Part shown: positions 16,422 through 23,413 of the stretch, in pieces | How positions within the stretch are numbered: the stretch's first letter is position 1 | Layout of the letters: every line of letters starts with the position of its first letter | Assembly (NCBI GenBank): GCA_015060625.1 | Contig: SUYC01000003.1 | Coordinates: 186,001-250,000, forward strand | Length of the DNA: 64,000 bases | Direction: 5' to 3' | Source of the DNA: Xylanibacter ruminicola | Lineage (GTDB): Bacteria > Bacteroidota > Bacteroidia > Bacteroidales > Bacteroidaceae | Notes under the pieces: model-generated | Seen by the model: only the letters and a program-made list of their open reading frames with translations | Databases searched by the model: none | What the model was told of the DNA's origin: nothing | Program-made: the position numbers and the translations under genes

Positions 16422-17201
16422 ATGACAAACAAGATATTAAATAGGGTTCAAAGGATGGTGAAATGGGTATTGCCCTTTTACCTTTTTGCCCTTTTACCTT
16501 TTCAGGCTCAGGCAGCTACCAAGGCCGAGGCTGATAGCGCCTATGTGAATGGCGAATATCAGACAGCCATCAAGGGCTATGAGTCGCTGTTGAAGCAGGG
16601 GGCTTCGGCTGAGTTGTATTATAATCTGGGTAATGCCTATTATCGCACCGAGAATATCACCCGTGCCGTGATCAACTACGAGCGCGCCTTGTTGCTCTCG
16701 CCAGGCGATGCCGACATTCGTTTCAACCTGCAGTTGGCCCGCTCAAAAACCATCGATAAGATTGTGCCCGAGAGCGAGATGTTCTTTGTAACCTGGTATC
16801 GTTCGGTGGTAAACCTGATGAGTGTAGATGGTTGGGGCCGCATGGCACTCGTATCGCTGGCTATTGTGATTGCCCTGTTCCTGGTTTATCTGTTCTCCGC
16901 CCGTGTGTGGATGCAGAAACTGGGATTCTTTGGCGGCATTGCCTTGCTGGTGGTTTTTGTGCTCAGCAATATTTTTGCTTGGCAACAGCGCCAGCAGCTG
17001 CTGCATCGTCAGGGGGCTATTGTGGTAGCTCCATCGGTAACCGTTAAGAGCACGCCAGCCCAGAATGGTACCGACCTGTTTATCCTGCACGAGGGAACCA
17101 AGGTGGTGATTACCGACAGCTCGATGAAGAACTGGCGCGAGGTGCGTCTGGCTGATGGCAAGAAGGGCTGGCTGGAGAGTAAGAAAATAGAAATGATTTG
17201 A
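16422..17201 (+). CDS. batE: Aerotolerance protein BatE (TPR, membrane, SH3-like)
   Basis: 259-aa protein with a signal peptide (about 1-32), TPR units (about 38-110), two membrane helices (about 140-160 and 168-188) and a C-terminal SH3-like domain (about 195-259, VKSTPAQNGTDLFILHEGTKVVI). The signal-peptide core is encoded by a period-8 repeat (GCCCTTTT/ACCTTTT alternating, 16468-16502). The stop overlaps the PAP2 start (TGATG), so transcription likely continues into it. Confidence 0.92.
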   Translation: MTNKILNRVQRMVKWVLPFYLFALLPFQAQAATKAEADSAYVNGEYQTAIKGYESLLKQGASAELYYNLGNAYYRTENITRAVINYERALLLSPGDADIRFNLQLARSKTIDKIVPESEMFFVTWYRSVVNLMSVDGWGRMALVSLAIVIALFLVYLFSARVWMQKLGFFGGIALLVVFVLSNIFAWQQRQQLLHRQGAIVVAPSVTVKSTPAQNGTDLFILHEGTKVVITDSSMKNWREVRLADGKKGWLESKKIEMI

Positions 17202-17896
17202 TGCCGATGTTTGAGACGTTGATAGATTTCGATCGCGAGTTATTACTGGCTGTTAACGGTAGCGATTCGCTGTTCCTCGATCGGTTGGTACGCATGCTTA
17301 CCAACGGTCTTACATGGATACCGCTCTATTTGTCGTTGTTTTATATGACGATGAAGAACAACGATAATTTCCGTCGTTTGCTCTATGTGCTGTTGGGTGC
17401 AGGGTTGTGCATTTTGATTGCTGGCACCCTTAACGACGAAATCGTAAAGCCCCTTGTGGCCCGTTGGCGTCCCACCCACGATCCGCAGATAGGTACACTG
17501 GTTGATATTGTGGATGGCTATCGTGGGGGTAAGTATGGCTTCTTCTCGTCGCATGCCGCCAACACCATGAGCATTGCCGTGTATTTCTGTTGGATGGTTC
17601 GCAGTCGAAGAGTGTCGATCGCGCTGGTGGCGTGGTCGCTCATCAACTGTTGGACCCGCATGTATCTGGGTGTTCACTTCCCAGGCGACATCCTGGTTGG
17701 TTTGCTGTGGGGTATCATTGTGGGCACCGGCATCTATTTCCTGTATGGTCGTTTGACCCATGACATGTACACACCTCGTAATCTAAACCCCAGTCAGTAC
17801 ACCACTGGCTGTTATCGCCGTCAGGACTGCAACTGGCCTGTAGGCGTGTTTGTATTCACATTAATATTTGTTTTTATTAAAGCTTGTATCTTATGA
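17201..17896 (+). CDS. PAP2-family membrane phosphatase
   Basis: 231-aa type-2 phosphatidic acid phosphatase, probably acting on lipid phosphates or undecaprenyl pyrophosphate at the membrane. The three PAP2 motifs are visible: KPLVARWRP, FFSSHAANT (a SSHA version of the usual PSGH) and TRMYLGVHFPGD. Four to five membrane helices are predicted. The start at 17201 overlaps the batE stop and the end overlaps the queA start by 4 bp. Confidence 0.9.
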   Translation: MPMFETLIDFDRELLLAVNGSDSLFLDRLVRMLTNGLTWIPLYLSLFYMTMKNNDNFRRLLYVLLGAGLCILIAGTLNDEIVKPLVARWRPTHDPQIGTLVDIVDGYRGGKYGFFSSHAANTMSIAVYFCWMVRSRRVSIALVAWSLINCWTRMYLGVHFPGDILVGLLWGIIVGTGIYFLYGRLTHDMYTPRNLNPSQYTTGCYRRQDCNWPVGVFVFTLIFVFIKACIL

Positions 17897-19140
17897 ATTC
17901 TGATCCCCGACATATTCGTATCAGCGATTATAACTATCCGCTGCCCGATGAACGTATTGCTAAGTTTCCACTTGCCCAGCGCGACCACTCCAAACTGTTG
18001 GTTTATCGCAAGGGTGAAGTGAGTCAGGATGTGTTTTACAACCTGCCCGAGTATCTGCCCAAGGGTGCGCTGATGGTGTTTAATAATACCAAGGTTATCC
18101 AGGCGCGCATGCATTTCCGTAAAGATACGGGAGCTCTGATTGAGGTGTTCCTCTTGGAGCCTGCCGAACCCTCGGACTATGAACTGATGTTCCAAACCAC
18201 CGAGAAGTGCTCGTGGTACTGTCTGGTGGGCAACCTGAAGAAATGGAAGGAAGGCACGCTGACACGTCAGGTGGAAGTGAATGGTGCTGAGTGGATTGTT
18301 AAAGCCACTCGCGGTCCGGTTCATGGCACCAGTCATCGCATCGATTTTGAGTGGGAGCCTGTAAACTCTCCACTGTCCACTGTCAACTGTAAACTGTCCT
18401 TCGCCGAGATTATCGATGCCATGGGCGAGCTGCCTATTCCACCATATCTGAACCGCGAAACTCAGGAAAGCGACAAGACCACCTACCAGACGGTTTACTC
18501 TAAAATCAAGGGTAGTGTGGCTGCACCTACTGCCGGACTGCATTTCACCCCCGCAGTGCTGGCTGCTCTGGATGAACATGGCGTGGAGCGTGAGGAGCTC
18601 ACCCTGCATGTGGGCGCTGGTACCTTTAAGCCTGTCAAGAGCGAGGAAATCGAAGGGCATGAGATGCACACCGAGTATATCTCGGTGCGTCGCGATACCA
18701 TCCGCAAACTGATTGCCCATGATGGCTGTGCCATTGCTGTAGGTACCACCAGTGTGCGTACCCTCGAGAGCTTGTACTATATGGGTTTGAAGGTGATGCA
18801 GAATCCCGATGCTACCGAAGATGATCTGCATGTAAACCAGTGGGAACCCTACGATAGCGATACGACGGTTAGCACGATTGAGTCGCTTACTGCCCTTGGT
18901 GCCTGGATGGATGCTCATGAGCTCGAAGTGCTGCACAGCAGTACACAGATTATCATCGCTCCGGGCTATCAGTATCACATTGTTAAAATGCTGGTCACCA
19001 ATTTCCACCAGCCACAATCCACCTTGCTGCTCCTGGTGAGCGCCTTTGTCAAGGGCGACTGGCATCAAATCTACGATTATGCGCTGGGGCACGATTTCCG
19101 ATTCCTCAGTTATGGCGATTCGTCGCTGTTGATACCATAA
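17893..19140 (+). CDS. queA: S-adenosylmethionine:tRNA ribosyltransferase-isomerase
   Basis: 415-aa enzyme that makes epoxyqueuosine from preQ1 at tRNA position 34. Typical motifs are DYNYPLPDERIAKFP near the N-terminus, LMVFNNTKVIQAR, LPIPPYLNRE, AAPTAGLHFTPAVL and VGTTSVRTLES. The start ATG 17893 overlaps the PAP2 stop. An in-frame insertion of about 12 residues (VNSPLSTVNCKL) just before the conserved SFAEIIDAMGELPIPPYL is encoded by a five-unit, 7-bp tandem repeat. QueA normally lacks this segment, so it is probably a surface loop. Confidence 0.95.
   Translation: MNSDPRHIRISDYNYPLPDERIAKFPLAQRDHSKLLVYRKGEVSQDVFYNLPEYLPKGALMVFNNTKVIQARMHFRKDTGALIEVFLLEPAEPSDYELMFQTTEKCSWYCLVGNLKKWKEGTLTRQVEVNGAEWIVKATRGPVHGTSHRIDFEWEPVNSPLSTVNCKLSFAEIIDAMGELPIPPYLNRETQESDKTTYQTVYSKIKGSVAAPTAGLHFTPAVLAALDEHGVEREELTLHVGAGTFKPVKSEEIEGHEMHTEYISVRRDTIRKLIAHDGCAIAVGTTSVRTLESLYYMGLKVMQNPDATEDDLHVNQWEPYDSDTTVSTIESLTALGAWMDAHELEVLHSSTQIIIAPGYQYHIVKMLVTNFHQPQSTLLLLVSAFVKGDWHQIYDYALGHDFRFLSYGDSSLLIP
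18365..18399 (+). repeat. Heptad tandem repeat inside queA
   Basis: Five consecutive 7-nt units: ACTCTCC, ACTGTCC, ACTGTCA, ACTGTAA, ACTGTCC. The same heptad family appears in reverse complement near 31384. Confidence 0.9.
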
Positions 19141-19143
19141 AGA

Positions 19144-19173
19144 AAATAGGAGCTCCAATCGGGGCTCCTATTT
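19144..19173. terminator. Bidirectional terminator between queA and the Skp-like gene
   Basis: Perfect 10-bp stem AAATAGGAGC/GCTCCTATTT (19144-19153 with 19164-19173) between convergent genes. Confidence 0.85.
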
Positions 19174-19196
19174 CTTTGTTTATTATTGTTTTGCAA

Positions 19197-19820
19197 TTAC
19201 TTCTTCTCTTCAGCCTTCTTCTCCTCGGCCTTCTCAGTAGCAGCAGGCTTAGCTGTTGGCTTGTAGCGCTTGTTCAGACCGTTGATGACGTCCTGAGTAA
19301 TATCCAGACGTTTGTTGCCCATCAGAATGTTATCGCCTGCCTTCGACAGAATCAGGTCGAACTTCTTATCCTCGTTATAAGCCTTCAGGAAGTTCTGCAG
19401 TGAGTCGCGCAGAGCCTCGTTGAACTTTGCTGTCTCGTTGGCCAGTTCGTTCTCCAAACGTGCCTGCAACTCCTGCAGGTCGTTCTGCTGGCGCTGGATA
19501 GCGGCCTGCTGACTGGCTGCCTGCTCGCGGCTCTGGAAACCGTTGTTGTTCAACTTCTGCTGGAAGTTGTTCATAGCTGCCTGCAGGGCACCACCTTTCT
19601 GGTTCAGGGTGTTACGGGCATTGTTGCTCTTCTTCTGCAGGGTTACGCTGTAGTCCTTAGCAAAGTTGTACTGAGTCATCAGCGAGTCAACCTCAACATA
19701 AGCAATCTTCAAACCCTCGCCGCTAGTAGTTGCGGGCTGTTCATCCATCTTAGGACTCTGGTTGTTGCACGAAACCATCATAGCTGCGATGGCCAGTGCT
19801 GGCAAAATGTACTTTTTCAT
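19197..19820 (-). CDS. OmpH/Skp-like periplasmic chaperone lipoprotein
   Basis: 207 aa. A lipoprotein signal (ALAIAAMMVSC, Cys18) precedes a short linker, then IAYVEVDSLMTQYNFAKDY and a long Gln/Asn-rich coiled coil (about 60-150), followed by the Skp C-terminal LILSKAGDNILMGNKRLDITQDVINGLNKRY. The tail is Lys/Glu/Ala-rich. Skp proteins hold unfolded outer-membrane proteins. Lipid anchoring is a common variation in Bacteroidota. The leader contains a period-8 tandem repeat. Confidence 0.9.
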   Translation of the reverse strand: MKKYILPALAIAAMMVSCNNQSPKMDEQPATTSGEGLKIAYVEVDSLMTQYNFAKDYSVTLQKKSNNARNTLNQKGGALQAAMNNFQQKLNNNGFQSREQAASQQAAIQRQQNDLQELQARLENELANETAKFNEALRDSLQNFLKAYNEDKKFDLILSKAGDNILMGNKRLDITQDVINGLNKRYKPTAKPAATEKAEEKKAEEKK

Positions 19821-19828
19821 TTTTTGTT

Positions 19829-19905
19829 TTTAATTATTTTATTTTCTTACTTTTTTATTTTCTTACTTTTTTATTTTCTTACTTTTTTATTTTTTTATTA
19901 TTTAC
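19829..19905 (-). repeat. Period-8 tandem repeat upstream of the Skp-like gene
   Basis: On the minus strand, alternating AATAAAAA and AGTAAGAA octamers run for about nine units directly before the Skp-like start. The gyrA leader at 53881 carries the same octamer family. Confidence 0.85.
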
Positions 19906-20110
19906 TTTTCTCCGCCACAGCGTGCACGCTTTTGTGTCGCATCTCACGATCCTGGTCCAACACACAATGTATGCCGCGCTCTTTCATGGCCTCGGAATCG
20001 TGGATATGCTGCGATGAGAACTCGCCATTAGGCTTTGATAGCACCTTTACGAGCAAAAATGCCATGCCTATAGCAATTATTAACGCGGTTATGAGTAGAG
20101 TCTCAATCAT
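19898..20110 (-). CDS. Small conserved single-pass membrane protein (70 aa)
   Basis: One N-terminal membrane helix (LLITALIIAIGMAFLLVKVL) is followed by a short basic cytoplasmic tail with F-SSQHIHDSEAMKERGIHCVLDQDREMR. The pattern of KGI-C-x4-QDREAR in small membrane proteins recurs in Bacteroidota as far as I recall; no function is known to me. It has its own minus-strand promoter, divergent from pepD, and lies upstream of the Skp-like gene, separated by the octamer repeat. Confidence 0.65.
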   Translation of the reverse strand: MIETLLITALIIAIGMAFLLVKVLSKPNGEFSSQHIHDSEAMKERGIHCVLDQDREMRHKSVHAVAEKSK

Positions 20111-20116
20111 TTTTTA

Positions 20117-20124
20117 TATCTTTG
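20117..20124 (+). promoter_or_regulatory. Promoter -7 box for pepD
   Basis: TATCTTTG followed by C, about 54 bp before the pepD ATG. It overlaps a divergent promoter region. Confidence 0.6.
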
Positions 20125-20130
20125 CGGCTG

Positions 20131-20138
20131 CAAAGTTA
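20131..20138 (-). promoter_or_regulatory. Promoter -7 box for the small membrane protein
   Basis: Minus-strand TAACTTTG, with a TTTG about 18 bp upstream (20157-20160). It faces the pepD promoter with only 6 bp between the two -7 boxes. Confidence 0.55.
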
Positions 20139-20177
20139 AGCATTTTATAGCGAAATCAAACAAAAAAAGCATTAATA

Positions 20178-21638
20178 ATGAATAAAAACGATTTAAAACC
20201 AGCAGTTGTGTTCGCAGAATTTGCGAAGATTAACGAAATTCCGCGTCCATCTAAGCGCGAAGAGAAGATGATTGAGTATCTGAAGGCATGGGGCGAGAGC
20301 CACAATCTGGATACCAAAGTAGATGAAACAGGTAATGTGATTATACGCAAGCCTGCCACCAAGGGTATGGAGAACTGCAAGACTGTTATCCTGCAGAGTC
20401 ACATGGATATGGTGTGCGATAAGCTCGTAGATGTAGAGTTCGACTTCGATAAGGATGCCATCAAGACTTATGTTGAAGGTGAGTGGCTCACTGCCGAGGG
20501 AACCACACTGGGTGCCGACGATGGTATCGGTTGCGCTATCGAACTGGCCATTCTGGCTTCTGACGATATCGAGCATGGTCCTATCGAGTGTGTATTTACT
20601 CGCGACGAGGAGACAGGCTTGAGCGGTGCCGAGGGTATGAAGGCTGGCTTTATGACTGGCGATTACCTCATCAACCTCGACTCTGAGGACGAGGGTGAAA
20701 TCTTTGTTTCATGTGCCGGTGGTCGTAACACCACAGCCAAGTTCACCTTCAAGCGTCAGGAGGCTGCTGCTGGCAGTTTCTTCATGAAGGCTCAGCTCAA
20801 AGGTCTGGTTGGCGGTCACTCTGGTGATGATATCAATAAGAAGCGCGCCAATGCCATCAAGATTCTGGCTCGTTTCCTCTATCAGGAGATGAACCGCTAC
20901 GAGGGCATCCAGCTTGCTCAGTTCCATAGTGGTAAGCTGCACAACGCCATTCCACGCGATGGTCAGTTTGTGATTGCTGTGCCTAATGCTATCAAAGAGA
21001 ACATCAAGGCCGACTGGAATGTGTTCGCTGCCGAGGTTGAGGATGAGTTCCATGTCACCGATACCCAGATGGTTTGGAGTATGGAGAGCACCGATGCCGA
21101 GTTGGTAATCGATCCTGCTGTAGCCAAGAACTTTGTTTGGGCCATTCAGGCTGTTGACAACGGCGTTTATGCCATCTGTCAGGACGAGGAGCTTGGTGGT
21201 ATGGTCGAGACTTCATCTAACATCGCCAGCATCCACTCAACCGACGACGCTATCGAGATTCTGTCGAGCCAGCGTTCTAATGTTATGTCGAACCTCGACA
21301 ATATGTGCGCCACCATTCGTGCTGCCTTCCAGTTGGCAGGTGCCGAGGCTACATCAGGCGATGGCTATCCCGCTTGGAAGATGAAAGCCAACTCTGAGTT
21401 GCAGAAGATTGTGCGCGAGAGCTATGTGAAACTGTTTGGTAAGGAGCCCGTGGTTCGTGGTATCCACGCTGGTTTGGAGTGCGGTTTGTTCTCAGAGCGC
21501 TATCCACAGCTCGATATGGTCAGCTTCGGTCCAACATTGCGATATGTTCACACTCCCGACGAGCGTTTGCTTATCCCAACCGTACAGATGGTTTGGGATC
21601 ATCTGCTTGATGTACTTAAAAATATTCCGCAGAAATGA
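20178..21638 (+). CDS. pepD: Aminoacyl-histidine dipeptidase (M20 family)
   Basis: 486-aa metallopeptidase with the PepD pattern. Zinc ligands are visible in LQSHMDMV (His), LGADDGIG (bridging Asp), TRDEETGLSGA (catalytic and ligand Glu), NLDSEDEGE and the C-terminal GIHAGLECGLF (His). It hydrolyses Xaa-His and other dipeptides in the cytosol. Its stop overlaps the next start. Confidence 0.95.
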   Translation: MNKNDLKPAVVFAEFAKINEIPRPSKREEKMIEYLKAWGESHNLDTKVDETGNVIIRKPATKGMENCKTVILQSHMDMVCDKLVDVEFDFDKDAIKTYVEGEWLTAEGTTLGADDGIGCAIELAILASDDIEHGPIECVFTRDEETGLSGAEGMKAGFMTGDYLINLDSEDEGEIFVSCAGGRNTTAKFTFKRQEAAAGSFFMKAQLKGLVGGHSGDDINKKRANAIKILARFLYQEMNRYEGIQLAQFHSGKLHNAIPRDGQFVIAVPNAIKENIKADWNVFAAEVEDEFHVTDTQMVWSMESTDAELVIDPAVAKNFVWAIQAVDNGVYAICQDEELGGMVETSSNIASIHSTDDAIEILSSQRSNVMSNLDNMCATIRAAFQLAGAEATSGDGYPAWKMKANSELQKIVRESYVKLFGKEPVVRGIHAGLECGLFSERYPQLDMVSFGPTLRYVHTPDERLLIPTVQMVWDHLLDVLKNIPQK

Positions 21639-22003
21639 TGCACACGCGCGCGTACATTATAAATATAACCCTTTGCTTGGGTGGACTGCTTTTCGCTTCG
21701 TGCGGCAAGCAGTACACCGCCGAGCAGACGGTGAAGGATTTTGTGGCCCAGAACATGCAGGATGGGGTAGAGGCAACAGGTGCCGATTTCGCAGATTTAG
21801 GCACAACTCCACACATCACCGACACGCTTGTGGCCAAAATGCGAAAAAATGGTGCACCCCTGTTCAAAAGCGGTATTCAGTATGCTAAAGCACCCGCTGG
21901 ACAGCTGTTCTATCTGAGAATGAGATACTTATATCAAGGCGACACTTTGCAGAACACCTTCTATCTCGACTCTACGCTCACACAGGTGGTTGCATTCAAA
22001 TAA
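21638..22003 (+). CDS. Small lipoprotein of unknown function
   Basis: About 121 aa beginning MHTRAYIINITLCLGG with a lipobox LFASC. The mature part contains YTAEQTVKDFVAQNM and a C-terminal GDTLQNTFYLDSTLTQVVAFK. An alternative start is the adjacent ATG at 21635. The gene overlaps the pepD stop (ATGATG) and is probably translated with it. I do not recognise a functional family. Confidence 0.65.
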   Translation: MHTRAYIINITLCLGGLLFASCGKQYTAEQTVKDFVAQNMQDGVEATGADFADLGTTPHITDTLVAKMRKNGAPLFKSGIQYAKAPAGQLFYLRMRYLYQGDTLQNTFYLDSTLTQVVAFK

Positions 22004-22030
22004 CTTTTTCGAAAAAAAGTCGAATAAAAA

Positions 22031-22062
22031 TTTGGAGGATTCAAAAAATAGTCGTACCTTTG
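22031..22062 (+). promoter_or_regulatory. Promoter of the tRNA cluster
   Basis: TTTGG at 22031-22035 and TACCTTTG at 22055-22062, 19 bp apart: a textbook Bacteroidota promoter. Confidence 0.8.
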
Positions 22063-22111
22063 CACCCGCAATCGAGGAGATGCCCCAAGGTTTAGTACTC
22101 CAGGGTCCTTT

Positions 22112-22198
22112 GGAAGGATGGGTGAGTGGCTGAAACCAGCAGTTTGCTAAACTGCCGTACGGGTTCCCGTACCGGGGGTTCGAATCCCCCTCCTTCCG
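22112..22198 (+). tRNA. tRNA-Ser (GCT anticodon)
   Basis: 87 nt with a 7-bp acceptor stem (GGAAGGA/TCCTTCC), anticodon stem GCAGT/ACTGC with loop TTGCTAA, a long variable arm (CGTACGGGTTCCCGTACC) and T-loop GTTCGAATC. The 3' CCA is not encoded. Confidence 0.95.
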
Positions 22199-22223
22199 CC
22201 CTGAGGAGATCTCCGAGATGCGT

Positions 22224-22308
22224 CTTTGACATGTTGGTCGATTGAGTTTTCAACTCTATCTCCCTCGCGACTCGGCAATTCAAGCTAGCTTGATTGCTCT
22301 CGCTGCAC
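22224..22308 (+). repeat. tRNA-Glu spacer, copy 1
   Basis: 85-nt spacer starting CTTTGACAT and ending at tRNA-Glu copy 1. It is about 75-80% identical to 22389-22471 and has the same two hairpins: GAGTT/AACTC and GCAAT-TCAAG/CTTGATTGC. Together with the tRNA it forms one unit of a tandem duplication. Confidence 0.8.
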
Positions 22309-22380
22309 GGTCGATTCATCTAATGGTTAGGATACAAGATTCTCAATCTTGGCATAGGGGTTCGATTCCCCTATCGACTA
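22309..22380 (+). tRNA. tRNA-Glu (CTC anticodon), copy 1
   Basis: 72 nt: acceptor GGTCGAT/ATCGACT (first pair G-T), D-arm, anticodon stem CAAGA/TCTTG with loop TTCTCAA, T-stem AGGGG/CCCCT. CCA follows directly (22381-22383), probably by chance because copy 2 has CAA there. Confidence 0.95.
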
Positions 22381-22388
22381 CCAACATC

Positions 22389-22471
22389 CTTTGACATCCT
22401 GGTCGATTGGCTTACAGCCTATCTCCATCGCGACTCAGCAATTCAAGCAAACTTGATTGCATTCGCTACTG
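22389..22471 (+). repeat. tRNA-Glu spacer, copy 2
   Basis: 83-nt second copy of the spacer. The first hairpin is GGCT/AGCC instead of GAGTT/AACTC, keeping the pairing while the bases differ. The second hairpin (GCAATTCAAG/CTTGATTGC) is unchanged except in the loop. Confidence 0.8.
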
Positions 22472-22543
22472 GGTCGATTCATCTAATGGTTAGGATACAA
22501 GATTCTCAATCTTGGCATAGGGGTTCGATTCCCCTATCGACTA
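22472..22543 (+). tRNA. tRNA-Glu (CTC anticodon), copy 2
   Basis: Identical in all 72 positions to copy 1. The 3' CCA is not encoded. Confidence 0.95.
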
Positions 22544-22548
22544 CAAAA

Positions 22549-22589
22549 AAGAGAGCTACTTTATCATGAGGTAGCTCTCTTAATTTTTT
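22549..22589. terminator. Bidirectional terminator between the tRNA cluster and the minus-strand operon
   Basis: AAGAGAGCTAC pairs with GTAGCTCTCTT, flanked by an A run on the left and a T run on the right, so it can end transcription from both sides. Confidence 0.88.
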
Positions 22590-22600
22590 CCTTCACCTTT

Positions 22601-23413
22601 CTAAACTTCGAAGCGTATGTAGGTGCGGTCGTCGAAGGAGTTGTTGCCGGTTACGAAAGCTTTGGTGGCTTTGAATTGGCCTATGTTTAGGGGATCGGTT
22701 TCGCGCTGGTGAGCTAGTAGCGATTCTGATTCCTTAAGTGTTTGGGCCAGTTGGGGATAGCCGTCGCTGGCAAACACGATTTCCCATTTCTGGAAGTCGA
22801 GCGGTATCACTTTTACTTTTTGCTCAGGGATGGGGAAACCATCGATAACGGCGTAGGTGATATTCTGATTTTTCATTACTTCGATCATCGAAGGAATCAT
22901 CACTTCGCGGGCAGGATCGTGTGGCTTCAGTAGGTCGGCCTGTGGCACGCCTGCGGCCAACAGCTCCTTTACTTTGGCTACGCGCATTTCGGCTAAAGGC
23001 TGCTCGTAGGGTTTGGGATTGTCGAAGTAGTTGCCACCAATCAGGCACTGGCAGTCGCCCACCATCCATACCTCGCGTCGCAGACGACTGTAGATGATGG
23101 CTGAAGCGCAAAGGCGCTCTTCGGGATGCTGCTGCATGCGTTCTACGGGGAATCGCAACCAGTAATGGCGTCGCAGTGCTCGGGTAACACCTACGCAGAA
23201 CTGATGACTGCTGGTGTTAGCCGGCATTTTGCGGATATAGCGACTGATGAGCAGCATGGCATAGCGACCATTGCTCATGAGGGGGCAATGGCGGTGCTTG
23301 GTTTTAGAGGTGCTACCATCGATAACTGCTATGAAATCAGAAGTTACGACGATTCCGTCCTCGCTTTTCTTGTTGGGGTTTTTCGCTATGATGCTTTGCT
23401 CGAGAATTTTCAT
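22601..23413 (-). CDS. PP2C-like phosphatase-family protein
   Basis: 270 aa. Acidic motifs expected for the PPM/PP2C metal site occur in order: IDG (32-33), VGDCQC (119-120), ASDGYPQL (216-218) and FDDRTYIRFE (261-262). No protein family name is certain; the total layout fits a divergent Ser/Thr phosphatase. I chose the start at 23413 (MKILEQSIIAKNPNK), which overlaps the 3' end of ygiQ by 77 bp; longer in-frame starts exist further inside ygiQ. It is the last gene of a six-gene minus-strand operon. Confidence 0.6.
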   Translation of the reverse strand: MKILEQSIIAKNPNKKSEDGIVVTSDFIAVIDGSTSKTKHRHCPLMSNGRYAMLLISRYIRKMPANTSSHQFCVGVTRALRRHYWLRFPVERMQQHPEERLCASAIIYSRLRREVWMVGDCQCLIGGNYFDNPKPYEQPLAEMRVAKVKELLAAGVPQADLLKPHDPAREVMIPSMIEVMKNQNITYAVIDGFPIPEQKVKVIPLDFQKWEIVFASDGYPQLAQTLKESESLLAHQRETDPLNIGQFKATKAFVTGNNSFDDRTYIRFEV

